Below, piece after piece: positions 41,975 through 52,214 of a stretch of DNA of 64,000 nt (position 1 is its first letter; each line of letters begins with the position of its first letter). Under the pieces are notes generated by a model. It saw only the letters and a list, made by a program, of their open reading frames with translations. It had not been told where the DNA came from and did not search any database. This DNA comes from Agelas oroides. Lineage: Eukaryota > Porifera > Demospongiae > Agelasida > Agelasidae. The stretch covers positions 17,422,324 to 17,486,323 of the forward strand of contig OX422184.1 in the NCBI GenBank assembly GCA_949130485.1, written 5' to 3'. The position numbers and the translations under genes are program-made.

Positions 41975-42645
41975 ATGTGCATCCAAGCAATGCTTGCTGG
42001 TCTCTTCAATGTTTTTGTCACCAATGCTGCAGCACAGTCCTGTCCTGCAAACCTAAACTAAACTCTGAAGCTCAGATTGTTTTTTACGCTGACAGAATGT
42101 TGTCTCCAGAGGTACTTCAACCTATCCTTGTGGATACCAATTTAACATTCTTCAGAGAAGTTTTAAGATTTGATGATGCTGAGAATCATCAAGAGACTTA
42201 AAATTAATACATTTCAGTTCTTTGGTGAAGGGATTGGTCTGGACGTCTCATGGTCTGAGCCTAATGACAAGGTGTACATTTCTTCCGAAAGGCCACCTTT
42301 CAACCATTCGGGGCAGCTAGTGGTCCTACTGCAACCTTCAACCAGTGGCTTTTCACTGGAAACAAGAATGATGCTTTACTGCAGCTGTTGGTGGATATTG
42401 TGTCGACATTACTGGAGAGCAGACATGAGAGAAACAGATGGTGAAGAAGGAATCTAGGTCACTAACAGTAGAGTTCTGCCCGGCATGGCATAATTGTGAT
42501 TATAATTCTATTTCAATTTCTTGTCTTGTGATTCAATGGTGGACTCCAATACCAAGTGAAGTAAACAATTTGGACTAGATATACATCTTGTTCTATGAGT
42601 TGCCCCATCCAACACTGCATGGGTGAAGGGCCTTAAGGATTCTTT
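41975..42645 (+). pseudogene. Broken copy 1 of the unrecognised secreted family
   Basis: A signal-peptide-like start (MLAGLFNVFVTNAAAQSCPA) runs into a TAA after PANLN. In another frame the body is readable: MLSPEVLQPILVDTNLTFF, REVLRFDDAENHQET, then a stop replacing the TQNAF codons. Then come FFGEGIGLDVSWSEPNDKVY and fragments to FYELPHPTLHG. The position of the intact protein's HELSH reads YELPH here. It shares its diagnostic CTAAACTAAACTCTGAAGC stop mutation with the copy at 62.64 kb, so those two were duplicated after inactivation. Confidence 0.75.
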
Positions 42646-42649
42646 CAGA

Positions 42650-43050
42650 CAGAGTGCAGTACCACTTACCGGAAATTTGAAAGAAATTTTAAATCTGCAG
42701 ACTTACGAAAATTGTACGTGCACGTGCACACTTCAAATTCAAATTTGAATGCTGATATGATCATGGTATCGGAGTGCAGCGTCATGCAGGGACCCGGAGG
42801 AAGACGACTGAAGTTGAAGCACGCGTGGCACTCAGGGTGATTAAGGCAGGGGATTGAATTTTCACGTAATGTCCACGTCAATCTCACGTGACTAACAGAA
42901 GTGGGCGTTACCGTAAAATGCGAGCGAGGTATAGTGACTTTCAACGTCGTGCTCTGGGACTATATTATTGTATTGCCCTTGTGAATGAAGTATGCGGCCT
43001 GTAAGCTGTACGTAGGACGCAGAACCGTGGTCTTTATAGGCCGTTCAGCG
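42650..43050. other. No recognisable gene
   Basis: Non-coding by inspection. It contains a GTACGTGCACGTGCAC motif and a TCACGTGACTAAC segment. No supported feature. Confidence 0.4.
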
Positions 43051-43077
43051 GTTGAGCGCTTCAACTGCAAGTGACCT

Positions 43078-43370
43078 TTGTACTCTGTACTGCCGACCGT
43101 GCGCGTGGGAACTGTTTGTGTCGAGGCGGAGCAGAAGAACGACAAACAGAACAATCGGATACGGCTTCAAGGATTGCTTACCTTCAGAGAATACCAAAAG
43201 TTTCTGGAAGAAGGTAAGCTTGTTGTTGGTGGTGCTTCTGTAGCGTGCGTAGTGTCTCACCGCTAGCCAATATCTATGGTTTTTGGCATCGTGCAGGAAT
43301 ACTGTTGGAGGCTGCTGGTTCTTCCAGATACTTTCATGTATACTACCTTCAGTTGAATGAGTATAGTAAG
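43078..43370 (+). CDS. Candidate small spliced gene fragment, function unknown
   Basis: Frame 43078-43213 (MYSVLPTVRVGTVCVEAEQ, then RLQGLLTFREYQKFLEE) ends at a GTAAGC donor. A GTGCAG acceptor at 43291-43296 opens GILLEAAGSSRYFHVYYLQL then NEYS, followed by another GTAAG. Splicing the 83-bp intron keeps the frame open. The composition is protein-like, but I recognise no domain, and no further exons are apparent. Confidence 0.35.
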
Positions 43371-43744
43371 TTTGGTAGCGAGCAACCGTCGTCTTCTGCT
43401 CCGCCTTCGACGATATATTCTCAAATATTAGCTTAATTGATATTAGTGGTAATTGATAGCCACGCCCACAAATACGGTTTCCATGGTAACGTACGTAGAG
43501 CTTAGAGCTTCATATATACACAAATCAAGTTTCATCTGGTCTTTCAGATTTCCACACACACTATTGATTTTTGAAATACCTCTGTACCTAGTGTAAAAAT
43601 GACATGTCCCATGCCTTAGTTCGCCTGAGCACTGGTTTGTGCTTCTACCGACGACGCCAGGCCTCTCACAACCGGTACAAATTTAATATGGACGGTGGTT
43701 GACGGATCGCTTCAGGTGAGCGGGCCATGGATAAAGGGCACTCA

Positions 43745-43955
43745 GAAATGCCAGAAATTTAGCTCATGATTTCGGTGTAAAGCTTAGTCCATGCATGTGA
43801 GCTTAGTCCATGCATGTGTAGCCACGTTAGCTGCCCTGGCAGGTCGGTTTCAGGTCAGGGCCATGCATATTATTATTAAAACGGCACTCATAAACGCCAT
43901 GAAATCCAGCTCATGATTTCAGTGTAAAGCTTAGTCCACGCATGTGTAGCCCAGG
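43745..43955. repeat. Direct repeat pair (about 75 bp)
   Basis: AGCTCATGATTTCGGTGTAA, AGCTTAGTCCATGCATGTG at 43761 recurs at 43911 (AGCTCATGATTTCAGTGTAA, AGCTTAGTCCACGCATGTG). The preceding GGCACTCA.AAA.GCCA... and CAGGTCAGGGCCATG/CAGGTGAGCGGGCCATG segments are also repeated. Confidence 0.7.
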
Positions 43956-43959
43956 CTGG

Positions 43960-44880
43960 AGAAATTGCTGTATCTTGTTGGCGTATGTGATACCTAGCTA
44001 TAGGGCTTATCATATACTTATGCATCGTCAGGTTTGGCTTATTACGCTCATGTAGCAGTAGACAGTGACAAATCCTGCTGTGTGCCATGACAAGTTATAA
44101 CATTTGACATCTGAAGCAAAGCAAAAACCCTTAGCCCCCTGTGAATGGTAAATGGATGTGCATGTAGGAGTTACATCACTCATCAGTGACATAATATCTT
44201 GTATCAGCTTGCTCAGGCTCGCCCCCACAATGTTATAGTAGCCATGAATAGCGATTAATTACCTGTACAGTGTATAGTATTGAACTGTAACCTTGTTGAA
44301 ACAGTGTAGACATAAGTTGCTTCTATCTGGTAGCAGAAATGCAATTTCGGATTCACCAATTTTAAGGTGCAAAAGGCACAGGAGTTCTACATGTAACAGT
44401 TATTGCCTGAATTTAGTTGTAGGTCTGATGACATGCTGAACTAGGTCTCCCAGTGCTTTACCCTCCAAGCCAAGGGACTGACACTTTCACACTCATGTAG
44501 AAAGACTTAGGTTTGAGAACAAGAGGGTAAATTGGGAAACTCATGATGTCAAGATGGTTGCATCAAGGTAGAGTTAACAGTCAGAAGGAGTGGGATCTGC
44601 AACACATCTGTATATAGCTCTGCCCGGGATGTTGGACTCTTTCTGCTTGGTAGTGTTGTAGCAAAGCTAATATAGGAGGGTCTGCAACCAGGGTGATGCT
44701 GGGTCGGTCTGTCTGGAGCCAAATTCCTCTTTTCGCTTTGTTGTGTAATGTTAGCCAATTCCCAGCACAGGACTTAAGGTGGCAGAGAACCCTGTACTTT
44801 CAAGGTCGACAAACCTGGAATCCAAGCTGATATACGTCTTTGTGTTGTTAAACTAGTAGCAAACAGTCAGTTTTGGGAGT
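43960..44880. other. No recognisable gene; dispersed repeat pieces
   Basis: Around 44640-44760 is a TGTAGCAAAGCTA...GGTCTGCAACCAGG...TGGAGCCAAATTCC block that recurs at 49550-49625. A GCTCGCCCCCACAATGTTATAG terminus at 44217 resembles 37508. The 44300-44480 and 51350-51520 stretches are also related (TCTATCTGGT..CAGAA, ACATGTAAC.GTTATT, CCTGAATTT.GTT), meaning the DNA after the secreted-family genes was duplicated. Confidence 0.55.
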
Positions 44881-46735
44881 CTTCATCCGTTCACTGTCCG
44901 TAAAATTGGGGATTTTCCCCATTTCTTGTTGGCATTGGCATCCAATAATCAGTTTATAATTAAGTTAGTTAAGATGTGGCCTGGCAGAACCCCTCATGTG
45001 GTGGTCGGAACTTTGAAGATAAGGAATTCCCAACTCACAGCACAAGACTTAACGCCAATATGAGTTGCCGAAAGTTGCTTTTACGGGTGGCGTGGGTGTC
45101 ATGGAGGGTGATTGTCCAGTGAGGGGCCGGTCTTCTGATCGGGAGGGTGCAGTCACCTAGGGGGTAGTTCTCGCACTGATGTTGCATGGATATGTAAGCT
45201 TGAATGTTGAGGAGGCGCTTGATTGATTGTTTCCAGGGTTCCTTTTGGTGCGATGTTTTGAACAGCAGTTGGATGGGGGGGACAGAGTTTGTCAACAAGG
45301 TTTTTCCAGGTAGCAGTGATTCCCTTAGCATTGGGGTTTGCCATTCTCACTTCCAGAATTTGCTTGGGGAGATCACTAGATTGCATGTTGATGATGGAGT
45401 TTATGAAGGTCAGCTGCCTTTGGGAGATGAAGGATGAGATGGAACGGGAGCCAAGTAGGCTCTGAAGGGCTGTTGTTGGGCATCTGGTTGGAAGGCCTTG
45501 GATGGTACGTAAAATCTTGCGATGGGTGCACTCAAAGATATTTAGTTCGGTGTTGGTGAGCGACCATAATTCAGAGCCATAGATCGAGCATAATAGGGAG
45601 ACACAGGGTAGAGTAGAGTCTATGGGATGTAACAGGGTGTAAGCATCCAAACCTAGACCCCACAGAGTTGAGTGCAAAGAATGCACTTCTCCCAGCTGTG
45701 CATCGCTCAGTGGTGCGTAAGATAGTAGAGAGGGAAACCGATCTGAGAATCCCCAGGTGGTGTACTTCGTCTGCTTCTTCCACTTCTTCATTCCCAAGAT
45801 ACCAATTCCGGGAGGATCTTGCATGGGTTCTTGAGCGGGGGGATTCTCCGAAGATCATCACAAACGACTTGCCTGCATTGAGGTTGTAATGCCATTTCCC
45901 TGCATAGGTGCACACGATGTTTAACATGGCTTGGAGTTCTTCAGGGGAATCAGCAACTAGGGCAAGATCATCCGCGTACATCGGGGCTCCGCAGTAGATG
46001 GTGTCAATTGATACCCCGAGCCCTGAGGTGGTGAGGAGGTCGAGGAGCTCATCTACGAAGATGGAATACAGAAGAGGTGAGAGGATGGCACCCTGTCTGA
46101 CACCTTGGTGGATGGGGAAGCTGGAGGAGATGGCATGGTTCCATGTGACTGAACATGAGGAGGTGTTGTACCAGTTCCAGAGGAGGTGCCAGATACGCAT
46201 AGGGATTCCCTTATTGTATAGTTTGACAAATAGGCCCATGTGCCACACCGTGTCGAATGCTTTTTTGGCATCTAAAAAGGCCACATACGCTTTCTTTTTG
46301 TGCTCTGTAGTGTGAGGTACGTTTGGAGGTATTTCTGAGGTATTTCTGAGTTTGATGTTCCCTGTAGCTGAAGATAGAGTTCCATCCGCGCTAAGATTGG
46401 GAGATGATCTGACTCAGGTGTTAGTGGGTTCTTCCTCTGCTACCACACACTCGGAGGTGGAGGAGAGTATATGTGATGGACCGAGGAAGTGGTCAATAGT
46501 GGATAGGGAGCCATGCGCTTCACTCTCGTTGTGCAAGTGGATTGGGAGGGACTGAGATGGAGGTGGTAGGATAGATACTTCCATCTACGGAGATATCTTG
46601 TTCATTGGCGGGAGTACATGCTTGAGGTCCCCCTCCAGTCCCTAAATCTCCATTGAAGTCCCCAAGGATATACACATCATTAAGTCCGTAGAGTTACTCA
46701 CGTGAAATGGTGCAAGGATGTGTCAAATGACGGCC
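44880..46735 (-). mobile_element. Second LINE (CR1/L2-like), 5' truncated, minus strand
   Basis: The minus strand carries, in order, the C-terminal part of an APE-type endonuclease, a reverse transcriptase with YADD, a C-terminal region and about 170 bp of 3' untranslated DNA. The untranslated part ends near CCGTAAAATTGGGGATTTTCC and is repeated at 56930-57075. Upstream of about 46735 the similarity to an endonuclease stops. Confidence 0.7.
45030..46735 (-). pseudogene. LINE ORF2: endonuclease C terminus, reverse transcriptase, C-terminal domain (frameshifted)
   Basis: Endonuclease remains include DVYILGDFNGDLGTGGG (GDFN motif) near 46670 and a DHLPILARMEL end near 46390. The RT in frame 46284-45571 has AFLDAKKAFDTVWHMGLF (motif A), QGVRQGAILSPLLYSIFVDE (motif B) and PMYADDLALVADSP (motif C). 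It continues with HHLGILRSVSLSTILR and ERCTAGRSAFFALNSVGSRF. Near 45590 a frameshift moves the homology to frame 45824-45153: SIYGSELWSL, THRKILRTIQGLPTRCPTTA and RQLTFINSIINMQ. At least one further shift affects the endonuclease. The copy is dead. Confidence 0.75.
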
Positions 46736-47160
46736 AATATCATGTGCGTATGAACTATGACGTTCATATATCGGCTTCTATATTATATCGCCAAAGAGGT
46801 GAGCGCTACTCTCCTAGCCCTTTGCCCAGGCCTTCTGACCACAGCGCTTATTGCTTGAACTGCGCTGTCGACGCAGGACCATCTTCACACTACAAATGTA
46901 AGCGTAACAAGAATTATAACTTGCCAAAACCTATAAGCAGCCAGCATAAATGCTTCATAGATACTTTCTTTTCGTGTTTTAGTGTCGTCGCTTCGCCTCG
47001 AAGTCTCAGGAAGGCATACAACACGGCAGAATCCAGGCCTTGCACACAAATAGCCATTGTCAGCAGTGTACGATTAAATATACGCCAAAATACACGTACC
47101 TGACGTCACGGCACACGGAGGTAACACGGTATTATCCGGAATTCCCGGAATGTCGGGAAA
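46736..47160. other. No recognisable gene
   Basis: A frame of 134 codons crosses this segment on the plus strand (46702-47103) but begins inside the LINE and has no recognisable domain. It is probably chance. Confidence 0.4.
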
Positions 47161-47900
47161 TTAAGGTGGCGGGTAAGCTATCCACGCAAGCGCAATAATC
47201 GTTTCCGATTTACGCCGCCCACCGTTGTACAGCTGGTTTGTCTTCTTGAATGAAGTAAATCACTGTAGCAGCTGCTTCAGTAGCTTATTGAAGAGCTGCG
47301 TAGCCGTACAGGGTACTACAAACGACAAAAGCATGAAGGAAGGCCTGAGAAGTTTCTACGTCGTCGGTCGCCGTACACTAATGGCCACGCCCACCAAGAA
47401 AGCCATGGATAAATTTTTTTCGCGACGCTTCGTGAATCAGGTAAACGACTTTAGCAACTCTTTTAACTATAAACAGCTTCTCCAGTGGTTAGTCGAGGGG
47501 GTAACGTAAAGTATTCGTGACTAACAAACGCCGGGGAGAGTTCGTACCGCTAAACGCCGCAAAAAGTGACTTTCCAATAACAGTTTCAATTCGCCGTCCG
47601 TTAAGCTTTACAGCTTATGACCAAAACTCTACATAGCCCCCTCCAGCGACTGTTGAACTTCCTCCTCGCCAAGAATGGAGTATGTGGCCGTGCGAGTGAA
47701 ACGTGATGAAAAATTATAAAACTCAACCACTGCTCTCCACGCTATTTTCTGTAGCATGGTTTCAAGATTTGCTACACAGATAATACTTGCCATACAGTAC
47801 TTGAATATCAAGTTTGGTTGTAATTAATTGCATAACTAGTAAGATGAGACATTTTATATATGGCAACTAATTTATTGTGAAATTATTTACCCATGCGCAA
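47161..47900. mobile_element. Candidate element with TTAAGGTGGCGGGTAA terminus
   Basis: The left end TTAAGGTGGCGGGTAAGC matches 5985 and 56216. The right 145 bp, inverted, match 5998-6140, ending ATTGTGAAATTATTTACCCA. The interior holds a 94-codon plus-strand frame (47225-47509) containing VVGRRTLMATPTKKAMDKFF that I do not recognise. Confidence 0.45.
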
Positions 47901-48084
47901 ACAGTAGATACTAGGCCCTTTTCTCCGATTTTTCGAACGGGCCTGGGGACGACGCTACCGTTGCACATACATGCCCACTGACCAGGGGCGGATCCGGAGA
48001 TTGAAGAAGGGGGGGGGCATAGAGTGGGGGTTGGTGAGGCCATGCGGCGCGCGCAGCGTGCGCATTTATTTTGCGCGTATAACG

Positions 48085-48320
48085 AACAGCGTTGTAATTG
48101 TAGGGGGGGTGGGGGCCGAGTGCGAAGCGTAGAACGCGAGGCGGAGAGATGCTCCCGACGCTAGCGGGAGGCTGGCGAGCTTCAGCGTTGAGGGGTGAGG
48201 AAGCAGGGCGCTTCCGTGAAGTAGCTGGCGTGTCCATCGTTGCTGGGGGCGGTCAGAGTTCGCGGTAGACACTTTAACAGTAGACAGCCGAGTGGCTCAG
48301 TAATCTCAATATTTCGACTG
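48085..48320 (-). repeat. Dispersed repeat with conserved MDTPATSRKR start (partner 12605-12845)
   Basis: Minus-strand ATG at 48235-48237 opens MDTPATSRKRPASSPL, NAEARQPPASVGSISPP. The same start exists at 12712 on the plus strand. The frame here continues to 47911, across the left TIR. The only hint of function is the conserved frame. Confidence 0.6.
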
Positions 48321-48611
48321 CCAGATGAGTCTACTCCGTTTCTCGGAGCCCCTTCCCTTCGGAATCAGCCCTTGTATATGAGGCAGTCGCACTGCCACAG
48401 AACTGCGTCTTGGGAGCTGCAGATTTGAGTGTTTTATGTTTGCAGGATGATTCATACTTAACCATTATTTTGTACCTGTTTGTAGTGACACATAGGCCTA
48501 ATCAGGCCGGGCATCTCGCGTGTCACTCTAATAAAATATTTCATTTATTCATTCATATAGAGATGTGCGCTGCGGTAAACCTCCGCGTTTAGCGCTTGCT
48601 CAGTCCCGAAG

Positions 48612-48652
48612 GTGGGGGGGGGGGGGGGGGGGGGGGGGGGCATGGGCCCCCA

Positions 48653-48683
<31 letters not shown>
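48612..48683. repeat. G27 / C29 hairpin
   Basis: A run of 27 G (48614-48640), the self-complementary CATGGGCCCCCATG and a run of 29 C (48655-48683) form an almost perfect G/C hairpin. Shorter relatives occur at 7800 and 52405-52440. Run length is likely uncertain in sequencing and assembly. Confidence 0.85.
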
Positions 48684-48684
<1 letters not shown>

Positions 48685-48702
48685 GGATCCGCCCCTGCTG
48701 AC

Positions 48703-49706
48703 CAAGATGAGTCTCTCTCTGAGCCCAATGAATTAGCCTAGCATCTCTTTCAAAATGCCACCCTAAGGGAGGTAGCCAGAAATTTTGAAAGGGGTTTTTG
48801 TGAGCTTACTTCACATGCCGCAAATTATTTCATTGTGTTCTGAAAGCTCTCTCATTACTTTTCAAGTTTCTAGGAGTATGTAAGCTCAATCCTAACAATT
48901 AAAGACTCTCTAGATATAATCTGCCAGCTTGAGGAGTCAACTGCCTATACAATTATTATCTCGCTAGTAAACTACTTGCAACAACTTTACAAAGCAAATG
49001 AATATCATCATCGATTGTGCTATTTTAAGTGGTGAGGAGAGCTACTAAGACTGACTTCCTGCATTTTGCAATTGTAGCAATTCAGTTGGCTTGCTGTTGC
49101 TGTAGTACAAATTCATTGATCTACAGCAACAGTCAGTGCATATGTCCAAGCAAAACATTTTTATTAAGAAATACATCTTGAGTCCATTCTTGAATGTCTT
49201 CATTGGCAAATCCTAAAACCACCCCGTAGAATTTCAGTTTGGTGCTCAGTATGGAGTTGGTTAAGTGGTAAATGTACTTTTGGCATACTGGCAAACTTGA
49301 GAAACTTGATTTCGAAGTTTGGGAAGCATTATCCAAGTCACAGTAATAACTCAAGCCATACTGTAGGTATATGCCACCCACAAGTATGCATTCTAGGTTA
49401 CTAGAAATGATGTCACTGCTACAGCACAAGGCTCCTTCCTGTCACACAGTGCTCATACGTTATGCAACAAAATAGGGAGGAGCCTGGAGATGAGTCTGCT
49501 TGTAACTCCAGTTAGCTAACTTAGGTGCTGATGGAAGTGTTGTAGCAAAGCTATACATGCTGTAGGGTGGTCTGCAACTAGGCTTCCTATGTCTGGGGCC
49601 AAATTTTTGGCTTTGTCATGTAAATCAGTCAAAATTTCTTGGGCCGGTTTGTAACACTAGCACTGGTACCTTCACTCTAAATGGGAGTGTTGGTCACCGA
49701 TGCACT
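48703..49706. other. No recognisable gene
   Basis: Includes the repeat block at 49550-49625 shared with 44640-44760. The 98-codon minus frame at 49133-49429 has no recognisable domain. Confidence 0.5.
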
Positions 49707-50010
49707 GCCGTAGTGTTGTTTTAGTTTAATGTTCGGACTAGTAGTTTAGTTTTAGTTTAATTAGGCTACAGATCCTAATTGTTAGTTTAGTTTTAGTTTT
49801 AATTACCAAATCTAAAATGGGTTAGTATCGGTACTTTTAGTTTTAGTTAACTACCATTTTTGGATGATTTCAAATTAGTTTAGTTGTAGTTTTTAATTAT
49901 CGGACTAAGGCAGCATCAATTTTAGTTTTAGTTTTAATTACTAAAAGGTTTTATGCCTTACTAAAATGCATTTTAGTTTTGGTTTTAGTTAACTAAAACA
50001 ACACTACGAT
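49707..50010. mobile_element. MITE with TAGTGTTGTTTTAGTT TIRs
   Basis: CGTAGTGTTGTTTTAGTTTA at the left and TTAACTAAAACAACACTACG at the right are inverted ends. The 300-bp interior is made of TTTAGTTTTAGTTTTAATTA runs. Related sequence lies at about 15445-15545 and 19800-20040 (ACTAAAACTAAA). Confidence 0.8.
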
Positions 50011-50519
50011 GCAGCTATCTTCAGTCAAGAACAGGCTACTAACTCACATGATAGCTACAAGACATGCCATTAGCTATACCAATATGGGAACTATAGATCA
50101 CAGCTGTTTGTGTTATATGATCTAAGGCCATAGAGGCCATCAAACTGAAACCAAGAAACTTTGTACTGCCTCTCTGTCTCCCAGTGGTTGAAATTTGATG
50201 ATGCTATGAATTATCATGGCAAAGGACAGCTGTTGCACATGCTTCCCTACTGACCAGAACTACAATTTGATAGGTTCCCTGCTGGCACCCACGCACTGTC
50301 ACTAAATCTATAAGTAGATCACGATAATTTGTACTGCAGCATCAAAAACCATATCAAAGCCCTAATACAGGAAGTCAGTCTTTGTAGGTCTTCCAACCAC
50401 TTAAAATAGCACAATCAGTCATGATGCCTTGTTCAGATTAGCTTATACTAAACTACTGTAGCAGTATGTATATTGGCAGTTGACTGATCCAAGCCGATTG
50501 TTTAGTCCTACATTCAAGC
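50011..50519. other. Upstream region of the intact secreted-family gene
   Basis: The last 130 bp (TTGTTCAGATTAGCTTA, GGCAGTTGACTGATCCAAGC, TTTAGTCCTACATTCAAGC) are conserved before the copy at 63.46 kb. Earlier blocks (GGCAAAGGACAGCTGTTGCACATGC, CCCACGCACTG, AGCACAATCAGTCATGAT) also recur around 63190-63380. This is therefore duplicated 5' flank, likely holding the promoter. No canonical TATA box is obvious. Confidence 0.55.
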
Positions 50520-51278
50520 ATGCAGGTCATTTGGGTGCTAGTTGGAGTTCTCACTGTTCTTGTCACAAATGTTGCAGCACAGTCCTGCCCAGCAACCCTC
50601 AACCCTGAAGCTCAGTTTGTTGTATACGGGGACAGAATGTTTACTCCGGAGATACTTCAAGCTGTTTTTGTGGATACCAATCTGACGTTCTTCAGAGAAG
50701 TTTTAGGATTTGATGATGCTGAGATTGAACAAGAGACTCAGAATGCATTTCAGTTCTTCAATGAAAGGTTTGGTCTGGACTTCTCTCAGTCTGAGCCCAA
50801 TGAGTTAGGTATACGCTTCTTCGAAAATGCCACCTTTCAACCAAATAGGCAACCCAGTGGTATATTTGTAACCTTCAACCGCTGGCTCCTAACTGGAAAC
50901 ACTCGGTCCAGATGCTTTATTGCAACTATCGGTGGATATTTTGTCACCTTTATTGGAGAGCAGACACTGAGAGGAACATACGGTGGAGAAGAAGGAATCC
51001 AAGTCACTAGCAATAGAGTTCTGTCATATGAGTACATTTCTATTTCAATTTCTCGTCGTGACCCAATCGTGATTCAACGGAGGACCCCAATACCAAATGA
51101 AGGAGCGCAAATTGGACTGTTTGTCTTGATCCATGAATTGTCCCATCCAACACTGGGTCAAGGTGCTCTACAAGGATTCTTTCAAACAGAACTTGTCACT
51201 GAAAATGGGACTAGTATTCTTCGTCGCGCTGGGAATGCTCTTGCTACCTTTCCACCCAACGTCCTTAGTTTTAACTGA
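50520..51278 (+). CDS. Secreted protein of unrecognised family, intact (252 aa)
   Basis: Single-exon frame with a signal peptide (residues 1-20, MQVIWVLVGVLTVLVTNVAA, cleavage before QSC). The mature protein is about 232 residues with only two cysteines (C23, C132) and three N-glycosylation sequons (N54, N103, N229). A conserved central block reads VDTNLTFFREVLGFDDAEI, NAFQFFNERFGLDFSQSEPN, IRFFENATFQP and LLTGNTRSRCF. Near the C terminus FVLIHELSHPT contains HELSH (205-209), which fits the HExxH zinc-protease signature. No third ligand is obvious, and the broken copies do not keep it. I do not recognise the family. Three degenerate paralogues lie at 41.98, 62.64 and 63.46 kb, in step with EGF/propeller copies. 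Function unknown; extracellular by inference. Confidence 0.75.
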   Translation: MQVIWVLVGVLTVLVTNVAAQSCPATLNPEAQFVVYGDRMFTPEILQAVFVDTNLTFFREVLGFDDAEIEQETQNAFQFFNERFGLDFSQSEPNELGIRFFENATFQPNRQPSGIFVTFNRWLLTGNTRSRCFIATIGGYFVTFIGEQTLRGTYGGEEGIQVTSNRVLSYEYISISISRRDPIVIQRRTPIPNEGAQIGLFVLIHELSHPTLGQGALQGFFQTELVTENGTSILRRAGNALATFPPNVLSFN

Positions 51279-52214
51279 TATAAAATGAATAGCAATTAAT
51301 GAACTATTACCTGTGCAATGTAGTATTGTACAGTGACATTGTTGAAACATTGTAGACACTTCTATCTGGTTACAGAAGCGTGATTTCTCTAATTCACCAG
51401 TTGAATGTGCATAAGGCCACAGGAACTACTAGCTACATGTAACGTTATTACCTGAATTTTGTTAGGTCTGATGACATACCGTAAACTCTGGCTATTAGGC
51501 TCACCTTGCTATTAGGTGCATATTATTTCATGCTTCCTTCCTGGTACATGGCATCATTTATTAAGCGCATGTGCATTCATGAAATAGAGTGTGCACTGGC
51601 AGCAAGAGATTGAGTGAAAACCGTGGCAAGAAGAACACGCAGCACACTTGATGGACATCCTGAAGTCAAAGAACGAAGAGCTACACTGGTTTTTCCCACT
51701 TTGAATGTGCAAAAGGCCACAGGAGTACTACTTGTAACGTTATTTAGTTGTAAGCCTGATGACATAATGAACTAGGTCTCCCAGTGCTTTATCCTCCATC
51801 ATTACCAGCCAAAGGAAGCCTTACCTTCACATTCAGGACTGACACTTTCACACTTGGTCTGTTGCAAAGACTTAGGTTTCAGAACAAGGGGAAGAGTAAA
51901 TTAGGAAACTCATGTCAAACTTGTCTCATCAAGGTAAAGTTAACCGGCAGAAGGAGTCCAAAACTCCAAGCAGAGCTACACATGTTGCAGATCAATCTTA
52001 TCTGCTCATTAGCAGTTAAGATTGCTAAAAGGAGTACTGCAATCAGCAATATATTCAAATACTATTTTTGTTATTTCAGTTAATTATTTATTATTGGTTT
52101 TTGCATTCAGCATGCCTACAAGAAATGAATTTTCCACGCATCTGCTTCTGTTTTCTCTCGTGTCAACAGACGTATAAACCCCACTAGATTACTCAAACAC
52201 CAACCCACTCTACA
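51279..52214. other. 3' flank of the secreted-family gene, no further gene
   Basis: Shares blocks with 44260-44540 (see that entry), so the downstream DNA was duplicated with the family. Short frames only. Confidence 0.5.

Larger units (their letters stand above)
47983..48697. mobile_element. hAT-like non-autonomous element (CAGGGGCGGATCC TIRs)
   Basis: CAGGGGCGGATCC at 47983 and GGATCCGCCCCTG ending at 48697 are perfect 13-bp inverted ends. CTGAC flanks both sides (47978-47982 and 48698-48702). CAGNGGCGG ends are typical of hAT transposons, although hAT duplications are normally 8 bp, so the 5-bp match is short. The body includes the MDTPATSRKR repeat (shared with 12.6-12.8 kb) and a very long G/C hairpin next to the right end. 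Confidence 0.6.

Noticed and set aside
47225..47509. 94-codon plus-strand ORF inside a candidate element
   Set aside because: Complete frame, but no family recognised and no comparison copy; noted within the element entry rather than called as a gene.
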